Below are positions 15,062 to 23,403 of a stretch of 57,065 bases of DNA, piece after piece. This stretch comes from CAZAYP01 sp964489425 [NCBI: uncultured Verrucomicrobiota bacterium] (lineage in GTDB: Bacteria; Verrucomicrobiota; Kiritimatiellia; RZYC01). The notes below the pieces were generated by a model. It saw nothing but the letters and a program-made list of their open reading frames with translations, ran no database searches and was not told where the DNA came from. How positions within the stretch are numbered: position 1 is the first letter of the stretch; every line of letters begins with the position of its first letter. Location of the stretch: positions 1 through 57,065 of the forward strand of contig CAZAYP010000037.1 in the NCBI GenBank assembly GCA_964489425.1, in the 5' to 3' direction. Made by a program: the position numbers and the translations under genes.

Positions 15062-16798
15062 TCATGCTCCGGGTGGCAGCGGCATGACGATTTTCAGCAA
15101 GCCGCCCTGGTCAGCGCCGGGCAGGAGCTGGACAGCCGCGCCCAGCAGGCGCGCGCGCATCTGGATCTGCTCCAAGCCCAACCCGCGTTGAATCTGGTCC
15201 GCCGGCGGCGGGGGCTGGCCGTCGCTGCTGACCGACACCACGAGGCTGCCGTCCTGCTGCGTGATGTCCACCCAGATGCGCCGCGCGTTGGCGTGGCGGA
15301 TGGCGTTGGCGATGCCCTCGCGGATGATCCGGTACAGGTTGCCGGCCTGTTCACTGTTGAGAAAGTCCAGCCCCGAGCTGATGTTGATTTCGACCATTAC
15401 CCGGAAAAGTTGCGCCATGCGCTCGGCCAGGACGTCGAGGGCTTCGGGCAGGGTCTGGACGTTGAGGATGTGCAGGGTCAGCTCGTGGGAATATTCGCGG
15501 GCCATGCGGGCCAAATGCCCGGCCTGGGCCTGGATGCCGGCCAGGGCCTGGCGGAGCGTTTCGTCCGCGTGCGGGTGTTCGCGGGCGAGGGTTTCGGCCT
15601 GGCGGGCCAGGCCGACCAGTTCCTGGCACAGGCCGTCGTGGATGTCCTGGCCGATGCGGCGGGCCTCCTCGCCGGCGGCGTGCATGGCCTTGCGGGTGGC
15701 CTCGACCAGTTCCGTCTCGCGGGTTTGGAGCACGGACCTCAGTTTCTCGTAAGTATCCCGCAACTGGCGGTCCATGACCGCCTTCTCGGTCACGTCGTCC
15801 ACGATCAGCATGCAGCCCGCGGGTGCGCCGGACCGGGCGCCCGCGCGGAGCGGGGCCCGGCGGGCCCGGCAGGTCTGGTCGCCGGCCTGGAATTCAGCCT
15901 CGCGCCGCGCGCCGGAAAAAACCTGGCCCAGTTCGGCCGGCTGGTGGCGCAGCAGTTCGGCCGCGGGCTGGCCGACGATGCGGGCCACCGAGGGCACGGC
16001 CAGCAGGCGCGCTGCCGCCGGGTTGATGTCCACCAGCCGGTCCTGGGCGTCGAAAACCAGCACGGCGGAGGGGAAATGCTCGAACAGTTGGTCGTGCGCC
16101 ACGGGTACCAGGTCCAGGAACTGGCGGTGCAACAGGCCCCACATCATGGTCAGGCCGATGATGAAAAAGCTGAAATGGGTGAGATTGAGATGTTTCATCA
16201 CCGGCATGAGACGCAGGGTGTAAAGCACGTTAAACAAAATGAGCGACAGGACACTGATGATGAGCACGACCGTCTGCACCCGGTAGATGCCGGTGGCGCG
16301 GCGGAAGTGCCGGAGCAGCATGAACAGCATCCAGAAGATCAGTATGTAAACGTAGATGAAAAGCGGGTAATACAGCGGGCCGCGATCCTTGGCCAGGATG
16401 GACACGGGCCCGCTGGCGTCAATCCAGACCCGGGCGTAGTAGAGATGGTGCCAGTGGGTGGTCCAGTTAAGCAGCAGCGTTGCCGCCGGGATGATGGCCA
16501 GCGCCAGGATGATCCCCGGCCGCAACCAGCGCTCATGGCCGGTGAACAAGAGGGTCAGCAGGAACATGGCAAACCCGATCCAGACGCCCCCCAGGTATTC
16601 GGCGTGGTTCCACAGGCACTTGGCGGGCAACGTGGTTGCATGCAGGTTCATTCCGTACGCGGCGCAGGTAATGGCGATGCTGAGCATCAGGAGGGCCATC
16701 AGCACCGCCCCGCGCTCGGGCCGCCGGCGCCAGGCCAGCGCGGCCAGGACCAGCGCCATCCCGGCAGTCAGGAAAAGCATGACCACGTAGAAAATCAT
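15062..16798 (-). CDS. Sensor histidine kinase with 7TM-type input, PAS and HisKA_3/HATPase domains
   Basis: A 578-residue membrane kinase. Start 16798 (MIFYVVMLFLTAGMALVL) begins directly with the first membrane segment. Residues 1-~225 hold about seven transmembrane helices of the HisKA_7TM type. A PAS-like segment follows (AVLVFDAQDRLVDINPAAARLL), then a HisKA_3 dimerisation helix with phosphoacceptor His387 in RIGQDIHDGLCQE. The ATPase domain has the N-box REGIANAIRHAN and the lid GLGLEQIQMRARLLGA. HisKA_3 kinases pair with NarL-type regulators, as here. The signal is unknown; 7TM inputs usually sense membrane-proximal or small hydrophobic ligands. Confidence 0.92.
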   Translation of the reverse strand: MIFYVVMLFLTAGMALVLAALAWRRRPERGAVLMALLMLSIAITCAAYGMNLHATTLPAKCLWNHAEYLGGVWIGFAMFLLTLLFTGHERWLRPGIILALAIIPAATLLLNWTTHWHHLYYARVWIDASGPVSILAKDRGPLYYPLFIYVYILIFWMLFMLLRHFRRATGIYRVQTVVLIISVLSLILFNVLYTLRLMPVMKHLNLTHFSFFIIGLTMMWGLLHRQFLDLVPVAHDQLFEHFPSAVLVFDAQDRLVDINPAAARLLAVPSVARIVGQPAAELLRHQPAELGQVFSGARREAEFQAGDQTCRARRAPLRAGARSGAPAGCMLIVDDVTEKAVMDRQLRDTYEKLRSVLQTRETELVEATRKAMHAAGEEARRIGQDIHDGLCQELVGLARQAETLAREHPHADETLRQALAGIQAQAGHLARMAREYSHELTLHILNVQTLPEALDVLAERMAQLFRVMVEINISSGLDFLNSEQAGNLYRIIREGIANAIRHANARRIWVDITQQDGSLVVSVSSDGQPPPPADQIQRGLGLEQIQMRARLLGAAVQLLPGADQGGLLKIVMPLPPGA

Positions 16799-16859
16799 GG
16801 CGCCAGCATACCCGCCGGCACCGGGCTTGCCAAGCGCGGGCGTCTGGTTCTGCCGTGGC

Positions 16860-16981
16860 GCCGAATTCCAATTCGGCGTCTGGATCTGCGCCCGATCCAA
16901 CCACCCCGGCCTGCGGCCACCCCTCCTTAAAAAGGAGGGGAGCCCGGACCTGGCGTAGCGCCTCTGAAGTGGCGCCACTAC
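16860..16981. repeat. Cluster of three palindromes upstream of the kinase gene
   Basis: GCCGAATT-CC-AATTCGGC (16860-16877) is a perfect hairpin. The dispersed CCCCTCCTT-AAA-AAGGAGGGG element (about 16896-16946) is flanked by CCACCCCGGCC and GAGCCCGG as in other copies. A REP-like hairpin with a GTAG foot on the minus strand ends at 16981 (GTAGTGGCGCCACTTC...GGCGC). Together they fill most of the ~300-bp divergent gap between the kinase and the gene at 17097. Confidence 0.6.
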
Positions 16982-17096
16982 AGATCGGCGCCGCAGCCGC
17001 GCCTTACAACTCCCGCTTCTTGTAAGTAATACTGACAAAACATTCAGCCGTTGGACGGACAGACATAGCGGTGCCAGGCCGTTACATTCCAACGCC

Positions 17097-17462
17097 ATGA
17101 ACGATCAAATCCAGCCCGCCAAATCCGCGCGTGTCCTGGATGCCACCGACGCCATTGCCGGCGCCGTGTTCGCCGCGGCGCTCAAGGCCAAGGGTAACAA
17201 CCACGGCCCCGGTAAGACCGCGGAGATGATTGCGCGGTTTCGCCGGGCGCTCGAGGAAAGCGGGTTCTGCATTGACGGGCGCGAACCGGAATTCATGGTC
17301 AACAGGCAGATGCCTGTCTGCATCCTGGCCAGCGGCATGGATCCCGCCGCCTGCCAGGAGCGGGTGCGGCAAATGCTGCGCGCCCAGGGTCATGCCCTGG
17401 GACTGGTGGTGGATTTCGCCGCGCCGCTGATGCTGGACGGCATCACGTGGGTGACGTTGTGA
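17097..17462 (+). CDS. Small GxxExxY-like protein
   Basis: A 121-residue cytosolic protein. The C-terminal third (GHALGLVVDFAAPLMLDGI) resembles the end of the GxxExxY family (GLLINFxxPLLxDGI), whose members are nuclease-fold-like proteins of unknown role found widely in PVC and other environmental bacteria. The N-terminal part lacks a clear GxxExxY motif, so the assignment is tentative and it may be a divergent or partly rearranged member. It stops 42 bp before the first start of the giant propeller gene. Confidence 0.45.
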   Translation: MNDQIQPAKSARVLDATDAIAGAVFAAALKAKGNNHGPGKTAEMIARFRRALEESGFCIDGREPEFMVNRQMPVCILASGMDPAACQERVRQMLRAQGHALGLVVDFAAPLMLDGITWVTL

Positions 17463-17503
17463 GCAGATTTTCGAGGAAAATTCAAAGAAAGCGAAGGTCC
17501 AGC

Positions 17504-20500
17504 ATGCAAACATACCGCTCAGCCAGGACAACGCCGCCAGCACGGTTTTCCAATGTTTGGAAAACCGGCCCTGGATTTTTCCAATGTTTGGAAAAACCGG
17601 GCTGGAATTTTCCAATGTTTGGAAAACGGCCCGCCGTTTTTTCCAATGTTTGGAAAACCGCCCTGCCGGCCCTGTTGCTGGCCCTGGCGGCCGCCGCGCA
17701 GGGGGCGACGGAGCCTGACAGCAACTGGTTCGACGTCAGCGGCGGGCTCCCCGGACTCAACAACGCGGCCTATGCGTCGGTTTATCGCGCTGGCGTGTTG
17801 TATGTCGGCGGATCCTTCTCGATTGCGGGCAATCAACTCGCCAACCGGGTCGCGAAATGGGACGGCACCAACTGGTGGCCGCTGGGTGAGGGGTTGAGCG
17901 GTCAATCTCCCGTCGTATATGCGCTCGCGATGGATGACACCGGCAATCTCTATGCGGGCGGACAATTCACGAATTCGGGCACGGTGGGAGTGAATTACGT
18001 CGCGAAATGGGACGGCACCAACTGGTCGGCGCTGGGGTCGGGGTTGAACACGGCCGCTTATTCACTGCTGTGGACCAATGGCGTGCTGTATGTCGGCGGT
18101 TCCTTCAGCACGGCCGGCGGGGTTACCACCCGGGATATTGCCCAATGGAATGGAGCGACCTGGGCCAATGTGGGCACTGGTTTTGTGAGCACCGTCAGGG
18201 CGTTGGCCATGGACTCCTCCGGCAACCTGTATGCCGGCGGCGACTTTATGCGCCTATACCATTCGTCCGGCACCGGCTCGAATGTCAATTATATCGCCAA
18301 GTGGGACGGAACCGATTGGACGGGCCTGGGGCGCGGGATGAGCAACTCGGTGTATGCGCTGGCGTGGGACCCGACGCGCAGCATCCTGTATGCGGGCGGA
18401 TATTTCACCAACGCGGGCGACATTTCGACGGCGTATATCGCGCGCTGGAGCAACAATGCCTGGCGGGCCATGGGCTCGGGCATGACCACGGGCGCCTCCA
18501 AATATGTGAGGGCCCTGGCGCTGGACACCAACGGCAATCTGTATGCGGGCGGCGCGTTTGACCGCGCGGGCGGGGTTTCGGGAACGACGAACTTCGCCAA
18601 GTGGAATGGTTCGGCGTGGTCGGCGCCTGCCATGGGGGCCCTGCCCGCAGATATTAACACGTTGAGCATGGCGGGCACGAATGTGTTTGGGGGCGGCACG
18701 TTCCAGGGGACGGTGGGCGCGCCTTACGCTCATCGAATCGCCCAATGCGCGGGCAGCAACTGGTACCCGGTCGGCCGGGGGATGAACGCCAGGGTGAAGG
18801 CGCTGGCGTGGGACGATGCGAACCACCATTTGTATGCGGGCGGCTATTTCAAATGGCTTAATGCCACGGGCATGAATTACGTGGCCCGGTGGGATGGGAG
18901 CGGCTGGACGGCGCTGGAGGGCATTGGCAACGGGGCGACCAATGGCGTGAACGCGATTGTGAACGCGCTGGCGTGGGATGGCGTCCGCAGCAACCTGTAC
19001 GTGGGCTACGACGGTCAGTATGCGGGCGGCACCAACGAAGCCGGCCGGCTGGCGCGCTGGAATCCGGTTTCGGGCTGGTCCCGCGTGGGCAACGCCGGGG
19101 CCAGCAATGGCGTCAATGGCACCGTGTTTTCCATGGCGGTGGATCCGGTGAACGGCCATGTGTATGTGGGGGGGAGTTTTACCGAGGCGGGCGGCTGGGG
19201 AGGTCAGGGCAAACCCTATACGAACATCGCGAAATGGACGGGCTCGACCTGGACCAACTTGGGCAGCGGCATGAACAACATCGTGTACGGCCTGGCGTGG
19301 GACGGCGTAAAAAGCAATTTGTACGCCGCCGGTTCCTTTACCAACTCGGGCAGCGTGGGGTTGAATTACGTCGCGAAATGGAACGGGAGTTCCTGGTCGG
19401 CGCTGGGCAGCGGGTTGGGCGCGGGGGGGGCCGTGGGGGCGCTCTGGGATGCCGCCACGAGCAACCTGTACGTGTGCGGTTCCTTCACCAACGCGGGCGC
19501 GGTGGCGGCGAACCGGGTCGCGAAATGGGACGGGAGTTCCTGGTCGGCGCTGGGCGCGGGATTGGGTGGCGGCGTGAACGATTTGGCAATGGATGGCGGG
19601 GGCAACCTGTACGCCACGGGTTCGTTCACCAATTCGGGCGCCATGGCGGTAAATCGCGTGGCCAGGTGGGACGGCTATTCCTGGTCGGCTTGCGCATCCG
19701 GGTTTGACGACTATGCCTCGAAGCTGGCCTACGCCAGCGACGCGCGGCTGTTCGTTGGCGGTAATTTCTCGAAGGCCGGCGGCCAGGCCTACAGCTATTG
19801 CGCCGGCTTGTACGTTCATTACATCACCACGGTCACCCCCGCCGGCGGTTCCTGGGCCGGCGGCTATGAGGTGGTGATTAATGGCATGCGCCTGGGCAAC
19901 GGCACGGACATCACCAACGTGTTGCTGAGCGGGGTGGCCGCCACCATCCAGGCCGGCCAGTCGGCAACGCAAGTCGTGGTGACGGCCGCCGCCACCCAGG
20001 TCGCCGGCCTGGGCGACGTGCAGGTGTTCTCGACAACGTACGGCGAGACGTTGAAGCTGAATGCGTTCACCTACCAGGGACCCCGACTGCAAATCCTCGG
20101 CACCAACGTTGCGGTGGTGGCCAGCGGGGAAGCCGCCAGCCCGGCCAAGGGCACCCGGCTGGGGCCGCAATTGCTGGGCGTGGCGGTGACGCATACGCTG
20201 GCGCTCACCAACAACGGCGTCGATGCCCTGACCATCCCGGGTTCCGAGGAGACGGATCCGGACGACCAGTTTGTGGTCAACGGCCTGCCGGCCACGATTT
20301 CCGCGGGCACGGCGTCCAACATCACCGTGCAGTTCAACGCGTCGGCCGTTGGCGAACACACGGCCACGCTGGTGATCAGCAACGATTCCCCGATTGCGCC
20401 CTATACGCTCAACCTGGCCGGCGGGGCCTACCTGCTCACCACCAACATCGGGCCCTACGCGGGCGGCAACACGGTCACCATCACCAACGGGTATTTCGGC

Positions 20501-23044
20501 ACGATCACCAACGTGCTGGTTGGCGGCCGCGTGGCCACGATCCAGGCCGCCGGCGAAAATTGGTTCACCATTACCCTGCCGTCCGCCACTTCGGCCGGCG
20601 TGAAAGACATCGTGGTGCAGACCTCGGACAACGGCAATACCACCCTGGCCGGCGCCTACACGGTCAACCCGTCCGGGGCGATTCCGGACTGGTTCGTGGG
20701 CGGCATCCCGGCCATGCCCACGATGACGACCAACACCTGGCTGGACAGCACCAACGGGACGCTGCTGGCCGGTGCGCGGGCGTCGGATTATAGCGGCTAT
20801 GCGGTGAGTTCGGCGGGGGATGTGAACGGCGATGGTCTCGCCGATCTGCTCGTGGGCGCTTATCAAGCCGATCCGTCGGGACGCAGTGCCGCGGGCGAAA
20901 CCTATCTGGTGTACGGCCAATCAAATGGTCTTCCGGCGATGACGACCCTGACCAACACCTGGCTGGACGGCACCAACGGCGTGATCCTGGCGGGTGCAAA
21001 GGCGGATGATTACAGCGGCCATGCAGTTGCTTCGGCGGGCGATGTGAACGGCGATGGATTCGCCGATCTGCTGGTGGGCGCTGATCAGGCCGATCCGTCG
21101 GGACGCAATCTGGCGGGCGAAACGTACCTGGTGTACGGGCGCTCGAACGGGTTGCCGGCGACGGTGACGCTGACCAACACCTGGCTGGACGGCACCAACG
21201 GCGTGATCCTGGCCGGCGCCAGGGCCTCTGATGGCAGCGGTCGCGCGGTGAGTTCAGCCGGGGATGTGAATGGCGACGGATTCGCCGACATACTGGTGGG
21301 CGCATACCTGGCCGATCCATCAGGACGCAGCATGGCGGGCGAAACGTATTTGGTGTTCGGGCGGTCGAATGGATTTCCGGCGTTCATTACGTTGACGAAC
21401 ACCTGGCTGGACGGCACGAATGGCGTGATCCTGGCAGGAGCCAAGACGTCGGATTATAGCGGCTATGCGGTGAGTTCGGCGGGGGATGTGAACGGCGATG
21501 GCTTAACCGATTTTCTTGTGGGCGCGTATTTTGCCGCCCCGGCGGGACGCGCGCAGGCGGGCGAAACCTACCTGGTGTACGGGCGGTCGAACGACTGGCC
21601 GGCGCTGATCACCCTGACGAACACCTGGCTGGATGGCACCAACGGCATGACCATGGCCGGATCGAAGGCAAGCGACAGAAGCGGGTATGCCGTGAGTTCG
21701 GCCGGGGATGTGAACGGCGATGGTCTCGCCGATCTGCTCGTGGGCGCCTTTCAAGCCACTCCGTCGGGCCGCACGCAGGCCGGCGAAACGTACCTGGTGT
21801 ACGGGCAGACGAACTTCAACCTGCCGGCGCTGATCACGCTGACGAATACTTGGGTCGACGGCACCAACGGCCTGGTCCTGGCGGGCGCCGCGGCTTCGGA
21901 TTACAGCGGCTTTTCAGTGAGCGCCGCGGGGGATGTGAACGGCGATGGTTTCGCCGATCTGCTGGTCGGCGCTTACCAGGCCGATCCGTCGGGCCGCAGC
22001 ATGGCGGGCGAAACCTACCTGGTGTACGGCCGGCCCACGGGCCTGCCGGCGCTGATCGCGCTGAACAGCACCTGGATGAACGGCTCCAACGGGGTGATCC
22101 TGGCGGGCGGCAAGACGATGGATTATAGCGGCTATGCGGTGAGTTCGGCCGGGGATGTGAACGGGGATGGGTTCGCCGATCTGCTGGTCGGCGCGATGCA
22201 AGCCTCTCCGGCCGGGCGCAGTTTTGCGGGCGAAACGTACCTGGTGTATGGGCGGGCATTCTACAGCTACTATCCAATATCGCCGGACCACGGGAACATT
22301 GCCGGCAGCTTTACCGTGACCATCCTGGGCACGAATCTCTGCAACGGCGGCGACGCGACCAACGTCACCCTGGCCGGGGTGAGCGCGACCATTGTCAGCC
22401 AATCGGCCACGCAGATCGTGATCACCGCCGGCGCCGCGGGCGGCCCGATCACCGGCGACGTGCGGGTTTGCTCCATCAGCTTCGGCGAGACGGTGAAATC
22501 CAACGCGTTCACGTATGAAACGTCCAGCGCAGTGGTGCTCTTCGACTTTTCCATGCTTGCGGACGACAACGGCCAAGTCCAGGTGTGCTGGCAGACCGCG
22601 TCGGAACTCGACACGCTGGGATTTGACGTGTATCGCGAAGAAAACGGCGCCTGGGTCAAGGTCAACGCCGCGGTGATCGCGGCCCAGGGCTGGCCGCAGG
22701 GCGGCATCGGCGCCAGTTACTGCGTGGACGACCATGGCGCGCGCGTTGATGGAACATACCGCTACAAGCTGGTGGAATACGAAACCACCGGCGCGGTCCT
22801 GGAATACGGGCCATTTGAACGCTCGGCCTGGACGCCGCGCCTGAACAACTTCTCGGCCACGCCCGCGGGCGTGGTGATCCAGTGGCTGAGCCGCGCAGGC
22901 GACGCCTACGATGTGCTCAAGGCCCTGGACGCGCGCGGCGCGTACCAGCCCGCGGCCCAGGGCCTGCCCGCCACCCCGCCGGTGAATGTCTGGACCGACC
23001 CGGTCGAGTCGGCACGCGGGTTTTATCGGATTGAAGCACGGTGA
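17504..23044 (+). CDS. Giant exported double-propeller protein (delta-60-like repeats, IPT/TIG, seven FG-GAP blades, shared C-terminal module)
   Basis: 1846 residues. The start at ATG 17504 follows GCGAAGG. The first ~45 residues come from the palindrome array, whose last unit merges into the signal peptide (FSNVWKTALPALLLALAAAAQGA). Then: about a dozen ~50-residue repeats of the type VAKWDGTNWSALGSGL...LYVGGSFTNAG (to ~770); IPT/TIG (~773-862); a choice-of-anchor-D/ASPM-like domain (~862-975); a second IPT (~975-1062); seven FG-GAP integrin-type blades, each with a DVNGDGxxD calcium loop (~1062-1585); a third IPT (~1586-1672); and the shared C-terminal module (~1673-1846). It is likely an extracellular adhesin or binding protein; there is no enzymatic motif. 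Confidence 0.82.
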   Translation: MQTYRSARTTPPARFSNVWKTGPGFFQCLEKPGWNFPMFGKRPAVFSNVWKTALPALLLALAAAAQGATEPDSNWFDVSGGLPGLNNAAYASVYRAGVLYVGGSFSIAGNQLANRVAKWDGTNWWPLGEGLSGQSPVVYALAMDDTGNLYAGGQFTNSGTVGVNYVAKWDGTNWSALGSGLNTAAYSLLWTNGVLYVGGSFSTAGGVTTRDIAQWNGATWANVGTGFVSTVRALAMDSSGNLYAGGDFMRLYHSSGTGSNVNYIAKWDGTDWTGLGRGMSNSVYALAWDPTRSILYAGGYFTNAGDISTAYIARWSNNAWRAMGSGMTTGASKYVRALALDTNGNLYAGGAFDRAGGVSGTTNFAKWNGSAWSAPAMGALPADINTLSMAGTNVFGGGTFQGTVGAPYAHRIAQCAGSNWYPVGRGMNARVKALAWDDANHHLYAGGYFKWLNATGMNYVARWDGSGWTALEGIGNGATNGVNAIVNALAWDGVRSNLYVGYDGQYAGGTNEAGRLARWNPVSGWSRVGNAGASNGVNGTVFSMAVDPVNGHVYVGGSFTEAGGWGGQGKPYTNIAKWTGSTWTNLGSGMNNIVYGLAWDGVKSNLYAAGSFTNSGSVGLNYVAKWNGSSWSALGSGLGAGGAVGALWDAATSNLYVCGSFTNAGAVAANRVAKWDGSSWSALGAGLGGGVNDLAMDGGGNLYATGSFTNSGAMAVNRVARWDGYSWSACASGFDDYASKLAYASDARLFVGGNFSKAGGQAYSYCAGLYVHYITTVTPAGGSWAGGYEVVINGMRLGNGTDITNVLLSGVAATIQAGQSATQVVVTAAATQVAGLGDVQVFSTTYGETLKLNAFTYQGPRLQILGTNVAVVASGEAASPAKGTRLGPQLLGVAVTHTLALTNNGVDALTIPGSEETDPDDQFVVNGLPATISAGTASNITVQFNASAVGEHTATLVISNDSPIAPYTLNLAGGAYLLTTNIGPYAGGNTVTITNGYFGTITNVLVGGRVATIQAAGENWFTITLPSATSAGVKDIVVQTSDNGNTTLAGAYTVNPSGAIPDWFVGGIPAMPTMTTNTWLDSTNGTLLAGARASDYSGYAVSSAGDVNGDGLADLLVGAYQADPSGRSAAGETYLVYGQSNGLPAMTTLTNTWLDGTNGVILAGAKADDYSGHAVASAGDVNGDGFADLLVGADQADPSGRNLAGETYLVYGRSNGLPATVTLTNTWLDGTNGVILAGARASDGSGRAVSSAGDVNGDGFADILVGAYLADPSGRSMAGETYLVFGRSNGFPAFITLTNTWLDGTNGVILAGAKTSDYSGYAVSSAGDVNGDGLTDFLVGAYFAAPAGRAQAGETYLVYGRSNDWPALITLTNTWLDGTNGMTMAGSKASDRSGYAVSSAGDVNGDGLADLLVGAFQATPSGRTQAGETYLVYGQTNFNLPALITLTNTWVDGTNGLVLAGAAASDYSGFSVSAAGDVNGDGFADLLVGAYQADPSGRSMAGETYLVYGRPTGLPALIALNSTWMNGSNGVILAGGKTMDYSGYAVSSAGDVNGDGFADLLVGAMQASPAGRSFAGETYLVYGRAFYSYYPISPDHGNIAGSFTVTILGTNLCNGGDATNVTLAGVSATIVSQSATQIVITAGAAGGPITGDVRVCSISFGETVKSNAFTYETSSAVVLFDFSMLADDNGQVQVCWQTASELDTLGFDVYREENGAWVKVNAAVIAAQGWPQGGIGASYCVDDHGARVDGTYRYKLVEYETTGAVLEYGPFERSAWTPRLNNFSATPAGVVIQWLSRAGDAYDVLKALDARGAYQPAAQGLPATPPVNVWTDPVESARGFYRIEAR
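17546..17657. repeat. Palindrome array 1: four copies of TTTTCCAATGTTTGGAAAA, 31-bp period
   Basis: Perfect 19-bp palindromes (8-bp arms, TGT centre) at 17546-17564, 17577-17595, 17608-17626 and 17639-17657. Start-to-start distance is exactly 31 bp each time, with 12-bp variable spacers. The array lies in frame inside the 5' end of the propeller gene and is read as FSNVWK, FFQCLE, FPMFGK and FSNVWK in turn. Confidence 0.97.
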
Positions 23045-23109
23045 ATCGAGCAGGGAAAGGGACGGTTATGCATAACGTTCGTTCAACCGGAACGAGGCAG
23101 CCAGGATGG

Positions 23110-23221
23110 TTTTCCAATGTTTGGAAAAGGAGTCCGCCTTTTTTCCAATGTTTGGAAAACCGGGCCGCCATTTTTCCAATGTTTGGAAAATCCGTCCGGA
23201 AATTTTCCAATGTTTGGAAAA
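23110..23221. repeat. Palindrome array 2: four copies of the 19-bp palindrome, 31-bp period
   Basis: Perfect copies at 23110-23128, 23141-23159, 23172-23190 and 23203-23221, all 31 bp apart. They lie between the stop of the giant propeller gene and the exported 605-residue protein. Here the array is probably untranslated leader, since the recognised start is 183 bp further on. Confidence 0.97.
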
Positions 23222-23246
23222 CCTCGCAAAAGCCGTCTAAAACCCA

Positions 23247-23393
23247 AACCACCCCGGCCGTTGGCCACCCCTCCTTGCCAAGGCGGGGAGCCGGATCAAA
23301 AGCCAGCCCCGATCGTTCTGGAACATTATCCTTCATCCTTCATCCTTCATCCTTTTCTTCCCCCTCCTGGCCAAGGAGGGGAGCCGGAGCAAA
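23247..23393. repeat. Pair of CCCCTCC hairpin elements with CTTCATC heptamer repeats between
   Basis: CCCCTCCTTGCCAAGGCGGGG near 23270-23287 and CCCCTCCTGGCCAAGGAGGGG at 23361-23381, each followed by GAGCCGGA. Between them is a CCTTCAT heptamer repeated three times and CCTTTTCTTCC. That segment is the reverse complement of sequence near 1437-1475 and 2083-2112. The same hairpin type occurs at 11380, 11490 and 16920. Confidence 0.7.
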
Positions 23394-23403
23394 GGCCGGC
23401 TTT

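Noticed and set aside
17546-17657. 31-bp arrays as CRISPR
   Set aside because: The repeat is 19 bp with only 12-bp spacers, arrays have four units, lie inside coding frames, and no cas genes are present.
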